From NCBI GenBank assembly GCA_019722365.1, contig JADFUC010000954.1, positions 2,666,001 to 2,730,000 of the forward strand: DNA of 64,000 nt, in the 5' to 3' direction. Of this stretch, positions 36,001 through 49,300 are shown in pieces. Both the position numbers and the translations under genes were made by a program. This DNA comes from Lithospermum erythrorhizon. Lineage: Eukaryota; Streptophyta; Magnoliopsida; Boraginales; Boraginaceae. The notes under the pieces were generated by a model, which saw only the letters and a program-made list of their open reading frames with translations, was not told the DNA's origin and ran no database searches. Within the stretch, counting starts at the first letter, position 1; each line of letters begins with the position of its first letter.

Positions 36001-36659
36001 TTTTTCGTTACATCATTTTAACATCAAATCTCTTAAAATGATACATCTGAATATGAACTTTAGAGTTCATAGCATTATAAAAATATAAGGATCTTTTAGT
36101 TCAGCAGCTTTTACTCAGAGTTGCAACTCAAGAAATAGTGCTTCTATCACCCCTTTTTTTGGCATTTGTAGCCTATTGTTTGCTACATATTCACCCCTTA
36201 CAAAGACTTAGAGATAATAATGTCGAATCTATCTCCCATTCTCTCTTAATGACATTCTAAAGCTGAAATAAGCATGTAAATAATTGACATGGAAACATCA
36301 TTTTGTGTTCTTTTTCTTTGGCATCTCATTTTAGTACTATCACCATTTGACAGGTTCTTTGGCCTGAAAGTGGATGGAAGCCTGTTCCTTTGATGAATAT
36401 CATCGAAGGAAGTGGGGTGAAGAGAGCTTATCAGAGAGCCCTACTCTGCCTGCATCCCGATAAGTTACAGCAGAAAGGCGCTGCTCCTCACCAGAAATAC
36501 ATTGCCGAGAAAGTTTTTGATATTCTGCAGGTAATTCAGTTTCCAAGTTGTTATTCAATCGTCTTTTCTTTCCTCGATTGATCCTGTAGGGCGAAATTAA
36601 TCTGTCGATTTCAGGAAGCATGGGATCATTTTAATTCTATTGGTGCCATTGAAACCTGA
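33097..36659 (+). CDS. JAC1: JAC1-type auxilin-like J-domain protein (chloroplast accumulation response)
   Basis: Nine exons: 33097-33560, 34126-34838, 34910-35301, 35405-35513, 35618-35679, 35766-35831, 35915-35992, 36354-36530 and 36615-36659. They join in frame to 701 residues (Arabidopsis JAC1 is about 650). The N-terminus carries [15 protein letters not shown]. The middle is a long polar, charged, probably disordered region with a Lys-rich stretch ([15 protein letters not shown]). The C-terminus is an auxilin-type J domain with [11 protein letters not shown], then [14 protein letters not shown] (HPD loop at 662-664) and [16 protein letters not shown]. Auxilin-type J domains recruit Hsc70. 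JAC1 is needed for blue-light chloroplast accumulation through phototropins, probably via actin. All J-domain residues are intact. Some short-exon donors (e.g. aaa|gtagtt at 35831) are weak but are forced by frame. Confidence 0.9.
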
Positions 36660-39600
36660 ACAGCAGCCATTATCTCAGAGAGAAAAACATTCGTCGGTGT
36701 GTTATATATAAAGATACATGTAAATGTCATCAATTCCTATACCACGCACAGAAATACACAATCCAAGTTTAATACTTCACTGAAGACAGAAGTTGGATTA
36801 AGACCAGTGAAATTTACTTCAAACTGCCAGTTATATTACATTCTTTCTAGGGCGAGTCATGACCCACCCTGTCTGAAGGAGGTTTTCGTCCAAGTTCCGA
36901 AAGATAATCCTCGTCTATCTTTAGAAATTGGAAGTTAATACAATGAAATTTTGAACTTCTTATCTGAATCTTCAGATAATTGTAACTATGTACAGATTTT
37001 ATCTTTGTTTTTATATCCTCCTTCACACTGAACTCTTCCTCCATAATATACATGGCAAAAGGGGTTGGGAGTAGAAGCATAGTGCCCACTGGCTAGTCTA
37101 GTAGCTCACCATGGGTAAATAAGGTAATGCAAATGCTCCCAGATCGTTGGATATTTTCTAGTGATTAGAAGGTCTTGCTTAAAGATCAATCGTGATTCGG
37201 GGAGGAACCGAGTATTACTAAAAGGTAATCCTTGTTCACAAGATTCCTCTATACTCATTGTCAATCACAACTCCTACAAGACAAACCAAACTTGGCCTAA
37301 ATATAGGGGGATAGAAATAATGGACCAGATTTGTTGAATGTATGGGTTAACTTTAGACCATTATTGATTATGGTACATGTAATTCTCTGACGTTATGAAT
37401 TTATTTCCAATCTTAAATGTACATATTTCTAGTTAGAAAGTGATAGTTTCATCTTTCATTGAGCCACCAATCTATTTCAGAAGGATGTTCTCTCTATAAT
37501 ATGTCTCCATTATTGCTCTAGTTATTACTTTGAACGTTGACTATTATGGAGTATTAAATTTTCTGGATCAAAAGTTATTGATGTTAATGTTAAATTAAAG
37601 TCAATTTTAATTTTTATAATTATAAGTTTTTAACTAATTTATACTCCTTATATAAGCAAACACATCTGCCATAATTTTGAACAATGTAATCGGCAAAATA
37701 ATTCCAAATTCAGTTCCATAATTGAACACAATATACTCAATGAAATGATCTATGATCTTAATGGAGTATCTAATTTAATAAACTAATGGTTCATCAAATT
37801 CTTGATGAATGCATCGAAATGCTTGGGATGAGTTATTTCCTTTGTAAACATAGAAGTGGTAAACTTCGATTAGTAGGAGTCTTTCCCCAGCTCACAAATA
37901 TCATCAAATGCTTGGGATGAGTTATTCACTTTGTAAACATAGAAGTGGGCGACAGTTAGTAGAATTAACAGCTCTAAATGTTTACTAAACGTAGTATGCG
38001 TATGGCGCTGCTGATGCGTACAAAAGATTGTTTGATGAATAATATAATGAGTATTAAGTGTGTGATATTTCCGTCTTCAGCATTTAGGAGTCGAATGCCC
38101 AACTCTAAGATGTTTTCCTTCGTTGAAGATTTGAAATGTTTACACTATGTATGGTTCAATGTCATTTACATTTTATGTAATCTTAATATATAATGAGGAA
38201 GATCATATTCACATAACTTGTATTGGGGATTGTTAGAAAAGTTGTGTAATAAGTATGAGATGAAGCACAAAGTCTAGCCATGTCATTTTGGAGGAGGCGA
38301 TCAACTTCCGGGAAGTTCGATCGGCTCATGATCGGGCCTCGAGCGATTAGGCTACAACATTATCGATTTTTGGCGTTTTTGAATATGTAAAATAGCCGGT
38401 TATTAAATACGCTTTTGATGGATAGCTTCACTTACATGTGTTCTGAGTGACGTTATATGGCGATGACAACTTCATTTATGACTTACGTGGTACATATAAA
38501 TGCATCGCGTTTATGTGGTAGTTAAGCTTTGTACTATAAGATGAGGATTAGATGTTCATTCAAGAGACTTAGAAAATTCTAAATATCCACGAGGAGATTT
38601 CATTTTTCTTTCTACAAGTGCAATACAAGTTGTCCTTCTCTTGTCGATAATATCTTTCGCTTGTTTATCCATGATACAATTTTTGTATAGACAAATGATT
38701 GTATTTAAGAAATCATTTATTTGTGATTCAAGACTTGTTGTTTGTTCTACTCTTTGTAGTATTTTATTGGTACTTGAACTTGTGGTTGTGAAGTTATTAT
38801 TTTTGTGAAATATAGTGTTATTTCCTTCAATATGTTCGGTTCCAATTTTGGCTTAAAATCGAGGCAGAATAACAAAGACGTTCATTACACACTTCTATGT
38901 GTGAGAACAATTTTATGGAGAGGCCATCCATGTATCATGTCCTGTTATGTGTGAGATAATTGCATGATCCTTATTAAAAGTAGAAACTTTATTATCGGAG
39001 TTCATTGTGGTACACATAATAGATTCTGGAGTTTTAAACTTGTTGCACAAATTTGGTGCATGCATCGTTACATTCTACCATTGTATAAACGAGTTTCTTC
39101 ATGTTTATATATGAGTTTTTCCTTCTTTAATTGTATAATATTAATTGTTGAGAGTATGTACATTAGTTAAAGAACAAGATCATTTATGTAACAAGTTTCT
39201 GAATTTAAGAATTATTATTACATTAATAAAAAAATTTGAACTAAGTCTCTAATTTCGCCAAACTCTGAGACCCCCCTTTTGTTCAATGGTGCAATAAGCA
39301 CACCAAAACATTAAAGAATTTCGGTATGAAATTACATTTTTAGCCCCTCTTATTTGTAAGTGTAGTGTTTGACGAAGTTCCATGAAGGGCAAACTACTCA
39401 TTTTACTACTTTTTGATACTGTTTCGGTGTGCTTTTAGTTTTTCTCCCTTTCATCTACTCATCTTCATTGTCTTGTTCTTTACTCCTCTTTCATTTCTTA
39501 CTTTGTCTGTCTGAGTCCAACTTTATTCCCTCACTTTGAAAAGTAAAACCAAATAAAGAAGCAGTAAATAAAGGAACAAAAATCTAGCCTTTACTTATTC

Positions 39601-41250
39601 TCATGCCACCCAATCTTCAAGATGCAGTAGAAAATCAAAGGAAGAGAACATATGGCAATTCAAGAGTAAAAAAAAGGTCAAGACAGCTGTGTAAGACAGT
39701 GTTTGGTATGAGGACAAAGTTGGGATGGTAAAGGAATTGGAGGTGCTTGCACGTGGAAATATGAAGATTTGGAATGTTATAAGTATTTTGCGGGATCCCG
39801 ATATCTGTAGCGTCGAATAGTGTTTTTTGTCGGCTGAAATGGTAGTTTTGATACCAACGTAATTTACGTAATTATCCCTTGACACGAATAAAGGCGAAAT
39901 AGTCGTTTCATGCTAAGCAACTACTTGTTTTTGGTGTGTATATATATTCGATGCTACACTTTTTAATCATATTTATCAATGATATCCTAAATATAAACCT
40001 AAGTGTTAAACAATTGAATCGGAAGCATAAATATTAGATAATCGAATAAATCTAACGAGTTGAGTTTGTATTTCGAATTAAGGTTTCAAATTTAATTATA
40101 GAAAAAAGGAACTTAAAAATTATTATAATGTTAACTATAAAAAAAAAACTTATAATTATATTTTAATCTCGATATATACTTAAATATTGAAAATTCTTAA
40201 ATATTGAAAATTTAATAATGCATTGCGATATACCAACATAAACTCATGTGACTCCGTATAACACACATATTCTTTTTTCATAACACATAATGGTGGTGAA
40301 TGATAGATGCATTATATTATTTCAATTTTGTCATTGGAAGATAAATTATTTCCAAAACCAATAAGATATTACATTTTATAGTGAGTTCCCAAAAACAACA
40401 AGAGATTACATTTTAAATTTTATAATGACCGAAGTAATTTATTCATTTTAAATTAGTAATTCATACAAGGCCAAGAGGGACTAGCAAAACTAGTAATTTG
40501 AGAGCTACAAGATAATGTCTGGAAGTGATTATTTTGGAAAATGGTTATCTCTGGAAATAAATTGAGTTTCTTTAAGTACATAAATGAGGAACCTAGTTTT
40601 TTCCTCCTCCTTCCTTATGTTTGGATCAATTTGTTTTGATGTCATAAGAAATTAAAGAATTATATTTTTTAGAAAAAAAAAGAATTATATTTTTTAGCTT
40701 TTGAAAATAATAAAATAAATTAAAATGGTTCATGACACTAGTTATTTATATACATTGGAAGATAAATTATATTTTGAGACATATTTATAATAGATAATTA
40801 TTTATACTTAATTCTTGAATCAATTCGAAGATATCTTTTACGTTCACAAGTTTAAACACTATTCCATCTTCCTTACTTTATTTAGGCAAAAAGTAAAAAT
40901 ATTGAAATATGTTTGATGATTATATTTTATTTGAAATCATATAATTTTGCTGTTTTTGATAAACCATGAAAGAAATTGACAGTATTAACTTCTCTCTCAA
41001 ATATCTACATCCACATTAGTTCAAATAAATTAAACACAAATAGTTTTTTGAAACATGCAAGTAATTAATTGTTACTAACCAAAGAAGCAAAGTAGTTGTG
41101 CGTGTGAGTTAGCAGGATCTAGTGTAGCCTAATCATCTGCATTCATGTCAGAAAAATAAGTGTATGCCAATTATTACATCTCCATTCCAGGTGTCATCTC
41201 AACCCCCCCTCTCTCATTTCAGCACAGCTGGTGAAGTCCCATATTGTTGA
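36660..41250. other. Long intergenic region
   Basis: AT-rich with no supported gene. It holds the JAC1 3' UTR (to about 37100), a direct repeat (37812-37949), and a possible solo-LTR-like stretch at about 38280-38880. The latter has a GC-rich head 'gaagttcgatcggctcatga' and a T-rich tail without coding potential. Confidence 0.5.
37812..37949. repeat. Direct repeat of about 48 bp
   Basis: 'aaatgcttgggatgagttat' followed by 'tttgtaaacatagaagtgg' occurs at 37812-37859 and 37902-37949 with few differences, 90 bp apart. Confidence 0.8.
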
Positions 41251-41254
41251 CAAG

Positions 41255-41402
41255 CTGAAAGCTTTGGTCTTTTGGGGTGTTTTTATCAAATGGGTATCTT
41301 CATTAAATCTGTGAGTTGAACACATTTTGTTGGAAAACTGGAAGTTTTGCTCTTTTGTGGGACTCTTCTCAAATGGATAGTTTCTGCAAACCTGTGAGTT
41401 TA
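41255..41402 (+). repeat. Diverged tandem doublet in the presumed 5' UTR of the DeSI gene
   Basis: Two units of about 65-80 bp share 'gaaagctttggtcttttggg' versus 'ggaagttttgctcttttgtg', then 'tcaaatgg.ta' and 'ctgtgagtt'. They lie about 1.9 kb before the DeSI ATG. The region is likely a noncoding first exon, with a long 5' UTR intron reaching to about 43240. Confidence 0.5.
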
Positions 41403-42039
41403 CTTTGCCATCTTGGTGTGCATTATTTTTTTACCTCTTAGTTTTTAGATAGACCAAGTCAATGTTTGGAGTTATTTTTAGCATTAATGCTTAAGTATTT
41501 ATTGTACATTTTTATGTGATTTGCATTAGTCAACTTTCTGCTGGAGTTAAGATCTGAGAATTTTCAGCTAATCTTCCTTAATTTTGACATTATCCCCCCC
41601 TTTCAATTTTTAGTGATCTAAGCTATGACTATATAATAACTTGCTAAGATTGGCTCTTCAATGCTTTTTCTTTCCACAGTTCTTTCTTGAAATGAGTCTT
41701 TATTATTGAATTTTTAATTATAATTTGGTAAGTCTAGTTTTACTGTTTTACCTGGCTGAAATGGTAAACAAGTGGGTAACTTTCAGTTAAATACATACAG
41801 AAATCAAAAAATTAATTTTTTTGATGTGGCTGTATTTAGCAGTGTATTGCCTGAAATGCAAATAGTATTTATTTATTTATTTTAATTCTAAGGTTGTTAC
41901 TTGGTAGCCACCTATTTTAAGTGATGCATTTTTTGGTGTATGACATCCTGGGATCTCAATGTGTCTCCATGTCTCTGTCATGATACTAGTCCTGTTTAGT
42001 TTTGAATTTTTAAAAAAATTAAAAGAGAATATTAATACT

Positions 42040-42401
42040 TACTCCATTCCATTTAGTTGTATACATAGTTGTATTTACAATCGTTTAATGCATGGAATTA
42101 AGAAAAAGCAAAAAGTAGTCAAAAAGTGCATTGAAAATGCAAAATATTAATTAATTGAAAACTATATAATTGGTTGGTTGATAATTTAATAAGTAGTCGA
42201 AATGCGTTGAAAATGTAAAAATCACGATTTTTAATGGTAGAAGGACAAGTATTTTTGAAGCAAAAATTAAGGCTAGAAAAGGCAGTAAAGAGGAAAGTCA
42301 TTTTTATTTTCTAAAATGGATGTAAAAACTGGTTAAATAGGACAACTTATAAAAAATGAAGAATGAGTGAAAGTAGTCAATATTATGGGATGGAGGGAGT
42401 A
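42040..42401. mobile_element. Stowaway-like MITE, about 362 bp
   Basis: It starts 'tactccattccatttagttg' and ends 'tatgggatggagggagta', complementary ends with TA at both borders. No coding capacity. It probably lies in the 5' UTR intron of the DeSI gene. Confidence 0.75.
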
Positions 42402-43257
42402 TTTATGTTACTTAGTTTTAACTTGTTATCAATTGAAGTGTTGCCAATAAGAAATGGTGCAGTTACTTCTGTGCTGGCCTTTTCTGCTATTTGTATTTTT
42501 GTCTAGAAATTTGAGTTGTGGAATGCGCTTCAAGTGCTTAATGTTTTAGAGGAATAAATTTTGCAGGTTGCAACTAAATAGTATCGTTACCATTTCATTC
42601 TTTGAGAACCTAGATCCCACGTTATAACGTGACATCATCTCGAGGCTATAACTAGTAAAGCTTTTGTAAATTTATGTTTGATGTTTAAGCAATACAAGAT
42701 AAACAGAAGATGGATAACCTATAACTACGACTACTCAATCCTGCCCAAAATAAGTCGGTAATTATGTAGTTAGTCTATAGTGGATCCCCTTGGTTGGATG
42801 AGGCTCAAGAGTCAAGAGTCAGCCATTAGTCAACTGGTTACCTTCTACGAATGAACATGTTCATTACAGTTAGGAGTTGTAGGTTCATAGAATCTCCCTT
42901 GATGGATGATACCAAAGAGCTAGTTCACCGGTTGCCTTTTACAAATGAGCATTTTCGTTACAGGTAAGAGTACGATTGTCACAAAGCCAGACTATCTCCG
43001 ATTTACCAGAATTGGTCAAAACTCCTATATAATTAACGTTGAAAAATAATGTGGTGCCATATTCTGTTGACCCATACTGTCTGTTAGTTATTGGGGTTGT
43101 GAAATCTTCAAATCTGATTTTCACCTATAGATACTTCTGAAAGGTTATATCGAGTACTCACTTTTAAGCTGAGATCCTATATTACCTCATTCTATATTCA
43201 GGTGAACAAGATGCTTCTGTGCCTTGAGTAAGTATCACTTTCACTATCAGCATCAAA

Positions 43258-44582
43258 ATGCCATTAGGACAAAAGAAAGAATGGAAATCGAAAGTGACCT
43301 GTCGTTTGAAAAGCAAATCGGCTCCTCGTTTTTGTTTATTCTCCAAGGTGAAGTCTGCTGAACAGGATCCTTCCAATGCACCAGTTTACCTCAATGTGTA
43401 TGACTTGACACCTTTGAATGGCTATGTTTATTGGGCTGGCTTAGGTATTTTCCACTCTGGTGTGGAAGGTAACAATCACTCCATATTCGATTAGCTTACA
43501 CTCTGATGTGACTGCAATATTCTACTCAGTGGATAAATAAATATGAACTGCAAAACTTGTAATTTAATGCACTATTCATTATATGGCCTCCCTAACTAAC
43601 CTGCTTCTTGAATCTCAGTTCATGGAGTAGAATACGGATTTGGAGCTCATGACTACCCAACGAGTGGTGTCTTTGAAGTTGAGCCTCGTCAATGTCCAGG
43701 CTTCAAGTTTAGGAGGTCTATTTTCATCGGAACAACATGTTTGGACCCAATTCAGGTTCGGGAGTTCATGGAACACCAAGCTGCAAGCTACAATGGAGAT
43801 ACATACCACTTAATTGTAAAGAACTGTAACCACTTCTGCAAAGATATATGCTACAAGCTCACAGGAAAGAAAATACCCAAATGGGTGAACAGATTGGCAA
43901 AATTAGGTAATCTTTCTTTTCCATTTGCCCTGTTTCTGTTCACTATAAACAAATAAACTAACACCTTGCCTCTGTACCTATTACTGCTCATCCCATCACC
44001 ATGAGGTTTCCAAGTTTGGTCTGTGTTTATCCAGAAACAGTCTCCCTGATATCACAAGGATAAGGCTACTCACAATCCTCCCCCCCCAAAACACACACAC
44101 ATATTAGAGGATTAAGGGCATGTTGTTGTTGTAGTCTGTCCAATTTATCTTCCTTGAATCGGCGTTCTTCTATGTGAATCTCTTCCTTCTACATACTACT
44201 GGACGAGTTATATCATTTTTAGTGGTCCCTGGGTTTCTGAAACAATACAGCAGTAGTCTTTGTTGCCATCATTAGACTGCAGTCGCCGTTTCTTTTACTA
44301 ATTATGAACTTGCACTGATGTACTGAACATTGTTCTTCAGGTTCAACATTCAACTGCATGTTGCCTGAAGCCCTGAAAATATCTGTGGTACAAGACCCTG
44401 ATTTCCAAGAGAAAGATGGTGAGAAGAGAAGGCTGAGAAGTTCCTTTAATTGTCTCTCTTCTGTCTCAATGAGACAGCGTCAATTGTCATCATCTTCGAT
44501 CTTCTTGAGGTCCCCTTTAAAAGGATGCTTACCAAAATGGGAATCAAAACGCTCCAGTAATGACACATTGAAGGATGGTTGA
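43258..44582 (+). CDS. DeSI-like PPPDE-domain cysteine peptidase
   Basis: Exons 43258-43468, 43619-43906 and 44341-44582 give 246 residues. The N-terminus (about residues 4-35, KKEWKSKV...KSKSAPRFCLFSKVKS) is basic. The PPPDE domain follows: PVYLNVYDLTPLNGYVYWAG, IFHSGVEVHGVEYGFG with catalytic His 66, the Gly-Val-Phe-Glu-Val-Glu-Pro segment, and NCNHFCKDICYKL with catalytic Cys 140, ending GKKIPKWVNRLAKLG. The C-terminal 80 residues are Ser/Arg-rich and variable. It resembles Arabidopsis At4g17486. Animal DeSI proteins are deSUMOylating isopeptidases; members of the family also remove ubiquitin or S-acyl groups, so the plant activity is inferred only. The catalytic pair is intact. The start is the first ATG matching the family N-terminus. 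Confidence 0.92.
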
Positions 44583-45050
44583 TACAAGGACCTCCAATTT
44601 TCTTCCTATGGAAATCTGGAAATCTCTTGATCATAAATAGTTTCTGCGATTTCTCAAGTATCTTCTTGTTAGTTTAAATGAAGTAAAATGTACCAGTAGT
44701 CTTTCCAAAAGGAAGTTATGTGCTGTGTAATTCTTCTAATTCTATTCCCTCATATTTGTTGCTTTACATTCTAACATTATAATAAACCACCATTAGCCAA
44801 ATTTGAAGCACAAGCCAACACAGATGTGCTTTTGGAAATGATATTTTCTCATTAAAAAAAGTTCTTCTCAATCATCATTTTCCCAATAGAAAAGCATATG
44901 GAAAGAATTTTTGAGCAATAGAAACACAGAAGTATAGATAAATAAATAACTACAAATTATAAGTAAGATTCCTCAATATGACAAGCTTGATCCTGAGTTT
45001 TATTTATTTATAGTATGAACTACATTTATCACACTTGGATAGAAATATTG
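44583..45050. other. 3' flank between convergent genes
   Basis: DeSI 3' UTR and spacer. No further feature seen. Confidence 0.5.
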
Positions 45051-45656
45051 CTATACCCAAATAGTCTCACGAAACAAGAAATGTAACTCTTCATGTATGA
45101 TTTCATCAGGGATGTGACTCTTCTTCAGTTCCACAAGATATAATATGCTTAAAGAAGCTTAATTCATGATCAAGATTATTTGCAAACCAATGAAAGGCAA
45201 TTCATGATGAAATACAAACTCCAATTGGGCCACTTTTTGCCCCCCTACCCTCACCCCAGTTTCACCCGTCTTCCCAGCACAATCTTTAAGACAATATAGC
45301 GATGCTAACTCGGTCATGGTTAACTCAAGATTCTCAACATACTTACGAGCTCCGGGACCAATATCTAGCAAAGAGAGAATAGGATACGGTATAGCTTGGC
45401 GAAGACCATGAGATGTCACGTCACCTCCTCTTTCCCTGTAGTGAAGTTCTGCCCCCTTGGATTTGAGTTCAGACTCAGGAACCAACAAATTGTGAATAGT
45501 TGGTCTTTTGCCAAGTTTATATGCTGGGCTGTGTCGCAAGGAAAGCAAAATATCAGTACCCTTTCGGGCACTCATAGCCTTTTCTTGCATCATGATGCCT
45601 TGCAAATAGTTCATAGCACCCAGTTTCCATACTTCAAGAGACCGAGCTACTCGCAT
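45051..45656 (-). pseudogene. Lipoyl (octanoyl) transferase LIP2-like pseudogene
   Basis: The open part (45656 to about 45220) reads MRVARSLEVWKLG, LGKRPTIHNLLVPESELK, GAELHYRERGGDVTSHG and ETGVRVGGQKVA, matching plant mitochondrial LIP2. This enzyme moves octanoyl groups from acyl carrier protein to lipoate-dependent enzymes. Just after GGQKVA the frame shifts: homology continues in another frame as IGVCISS, a stop where family members have Gly, then FANNLDHE. Next comes HIISCG with the catalytic-Cys position, two stops, and finally DEIIHEELHFLF before a TAG at 45053. A block between the Cys and the C-terminal helix is deleted. The invariant Pro in the HGP-Q motif is Leu. No introns are seen. 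It is non-functional; a working copy should exist elsewhere. Confidence 0.85.
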
Positions 45657-45900
45657 TCCTCAAAAGTATGTGATTATTCAACAAACTTCAATATGTCAAC
45701 ATTTATGCAAGGAAATCATTACACCCTCTAAATTGTATGTCTAGTAGCATGTAGTTATCCAACTAAGACCACGATAATCAGGCCTAGAATGCAATAAACT
45801 ACATCACCATGATCGAAATATGAAGAAAATAAGATGGCCGAATCATATAAATGGTGTAGCAACTTGCATCAGTTTACTTAATAATAGGATCATAGTTGTG

Positions 45901-46011
45901 AATAGCGATAAATAGTAGCGCAGTAGCGGTAGCATAACTCGCGGTAAATAGCGAATATCAGATTTTTGGAGGTTCGTCGCTACAGACCGCTAGACACTAT
46001 TCACAACTATG
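45901..46011. mobile_element. Small hAT-like MITE, 111 bp, with perfect target duplication
   Basis: Terminal inverted repeats 'catagttgtgaatagcg' and 'cactattcacaactatg' match at 16 of 17 positions. The flanking 8-mers AATAGGAT (45893-45900 and 46012-46019) are identical. The interior is GC-richer and also partly palindromic ('gtagcgcagtagcggtag', 'gtcgctacagaccgctag'). Confidence 0.85.
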
Positions 46012-46167
46012 AATAGGATTATACATGGTGAATCAAGGCAAAGTTAGCACCTGAGCGTAGTAATTCAGAGCAAACTTGATCAGGCAAAGGTGATATTCAG
46101 TAGTAATTGAAAATATTTCAACTACAAATTTCTAGTAAACCACATTTAAGATAATTATATTTCAATA

Positions 46168-46395
46168 GTCGCTTCCATCACAAAAAGACTGTCAACTTTG
46201 ATTTTTAATTGTAAAAAATAACATGTTTTGAGCCTTCATTTAAATCCATGTAATTTTAATTTCAATCAAAATTATTATGTCGTACTCTGATATTTTTTTT
46301 CACCAAATATTATTCAACATATACAGAATATCACAATTTATAAAGCCAACTATTAAAATTCTAAACTTGACAATCATTTTGGAATGGAGGGAGCA
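46168..46395. mobile_element. Stowaway-like MITE, same family as 5040-5292
   Basis: The right end 'gacaatcattttggaatgga' plus 'gggagca' is complementary to the left end of the 5040 element, and the interior matches it in reverse ('aaaattctaaacttgacaat', 'caccaaatattattcaac'). The left end is 'gcttccatcacaaaaagact'. Confidence 0.7.
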
Positions 46396-49300
46396 ATAAA
46401 CGAAATATTTATACTTCACCACAAACTTCATTTGGTTTATCTAACAAATATTATTAAATCAAATACGTAATTTGAATCAAGGCTTTCAAATTAAATCAAC
46501 ATACATTCAATATTCATACATTAATTTGAGTTATGGAGTATATTATTGGTAATTCTGCATCCGAAAATTTAAAAATTAGGACGAAATTTACTAATCATGA
46601 TTAAAATGTTCATAACATAAATTGATTCATACATATTAATTTGAAAATCCTAGTTACGTTACATGATTGAAATAACAAATTTTCTTGTTACTGAACTTAC
46701 CTCAACTCTTTTTGGGGTTTGATTGTTTCAAGTTTCTTTACAAGCTTTTGGTGGCAACTTTAATGATGGCTACAAGGTGTGACGTGTGTAGTAAGTTACT
46801 AACATGTCCGCGCTATAGTGTTTATTAGGTATGAAATTACTAGAATGTCCCTAATATTTGAAAATGTATTGATTGAAGAAGTTTCAATTAAGAGTAAAAT
46901 TGTCATTTTGCCCTCTAATGCTATTATTCTGGTTTCGATATATTGTTGCTCGTGATTGAGACATACTCGAGTAAAATATTACTCCATGTAAAATAAGTAA
47001 TTAAGCCCCGGTCGATGAAGTTGGAACCTGCCGTTCTGACTCAAAAATGCAACTTCCCCAGCGAGTTTTAAATTTTATTATGTACAATTTGGCCAAGTAT
47101 AACTTAGATGATCGACCAAAATTCAACAATATCAACGACATGCGAATGGGACTTTAATATAATAAATGGCTTGATACCCAAAATAATTGGATAGTATCTT
47201 GTTCCGACATATCTAATTTTTAAAAGCACATTCGCTTTCGGCGTAGATTAAGTGATAAAGAGCTGATAGGCTGTTGTGTACACACTAACTCTCGTACCAA
47301 AATTTGCTATATATATACAAGGACCTCACATCAATTTAGATGTTGAGAGCTTGAGATATTATTGTCTTAAACATATTCCTTACTATTCAATAGTTTGGCT
47401 CAATTTAGTAGCAAAAGGATTACTGAGGACATTTACAATATTTTATTTGCTTCTATTGTTTACATGATGATGACAATTGACAATGGTGTTTCAAATTTTG
47501 GATTAATGTCAGTTGAATTGTTATAATCTTGAATTGTTTTGTTTCATGTGCCCATTTATCAACTTGTCATTTTAATAAATTCCAGTTGTTTCTTATACTT
47601 CTACACCAACTCTCTATATTATCATTAGTATCTTAGAAGTGTTTTTACTTTCTGAAGGTCATGAGAACACGAAACTATGATGATAAAGCGGTGTTTTCAG
47701 TTAATAGGACAAAAGATGAAATTTCCGAAAAATCAGAGACTTTTTCAGTACTTGAAATCAACAGTATTTACGGCATGGGTTTATTAATGTTAACAAGTCA
47801 AGCACAAGAAAAACATTTTTGATATTTGTGTTTTTTTTTAATTTTATTGTTTTTTTGTCAAATAACATCTTCTTCAATTCAATGGTTCACTTGGATCCTT
47901 GCATTCTTGATCCCTTGAAGTTGATGGCAAAGTGATTTATTCATGTATCCATATCCTTTATTTTTCTTTAGACCCCACCTACTTAATTTCATAAACCTAA
48001 CTCCATTGATCTTCCCTATTCCCATAACCAGAACACAGTGATAAAACTCTCCTTCTTTATCATCTTCATTAAGAGGTTCAACATATACTCCCTGCTAGTT
48101 TCGTAAACTCACTTCTAGTCATAAAATTGGTCCAACAACAGAATGTGCCCACTAAAAACTTACACTTATCTAACACGCTCCATATCTTCAAACAATCCTG
48201 TGATGCGGAAACTCTGAAATAATCTCCAATAAACCCAACCTGCAATATATGTTTAATGTTCAAAATTTGGAAACAATTGAAAACAAATTAAATAAAAAAG
48301 GCTAATGTTTTACACTCTAAAAGTTATTAATATTGGCCCTTACCTCTTCGTATTCATTGATCAAATTTTTAAAAATATTTCCTACGAAATATTTGAAAAA
48401 AATTTTATTTTTTAATTTATATAAACGGAACGTTAATGTAATTTTAAAATTAGTTCATTTCCAACAAATGTTAAATATTTATGTTATTGTCTGGATTATG
48501 TGATTTTCTTTTATTTTTTGTTAGATAATATCTAGCATTAATGTTTTCAGATAAATATTGTACATTTGTGTAGATTATAATTTGTTGATCCAATTAGAAT
48601 TTGTTACTTTACAATTTCAATTTGAGATTAGGTAGATTATAATTTGTTGTTTTGAGATTATATCTTCTACTAAATAGAAGTCTCAATATATTATGATTTA
48701 AAAATTTTCCAACGTGGGATATAATTATAATTGTACATTAATCACCTTTCAAATTGAACTTTTATAATATATTTTCAAATAGTCCAAATTTTCAAATATT
48801 TTAAATTACATAATATTAATTTTAAATATTTATTTTATTATAATTCTAGTTAATGAGTTGAATATCTATATATTTGTTATATAATATTTATGTTTATAAA
48901 TATATACGTGTATAGAACTTATCTTAATTTTTGAAGATTTTACATTGTTTACCTTAAAATGTTTTACATAATATTTGAACATTTCATAATTTTTATAATT
49001 AAGCCTCTCGCAGCTTTAAATCTGTTCATGTTTTCTCAGAAACTTTTACTTAAAAATGAAATGTTATTGCTCGGCTTGTAGAATGAAAAATAGCGGCCTC
49101 ATTAAAAAAGAAGCTTATACAAGTTATTAAACTTACGGTTAGGAATTCTTGAAATCCCCCATAATCTCCAGTTTTGCATGGATTCATAAGGTCTCGAATT
49201 CGAATATCGATTCGTAGAATTCGAACCCAAATAATTCAAAACTATTCGATTTGTATCCATTCCTAGTTGTGGGCGTCTACGCTTCCCTGCAGATGTGGGT

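Noticed and set aside
38280..38880. Solo LTR
   Set aside because: GC-rich head and T-rich tail look LTR-like, but no TG/CA ends, primer site or target duplication could be fixed, so it is only mentioned in the intergenic entry.
39601..39885. 94-codon minus-strand frame in the long intergenic region
   Set aside because: No motif, no splice context, ordinary composition for chance.
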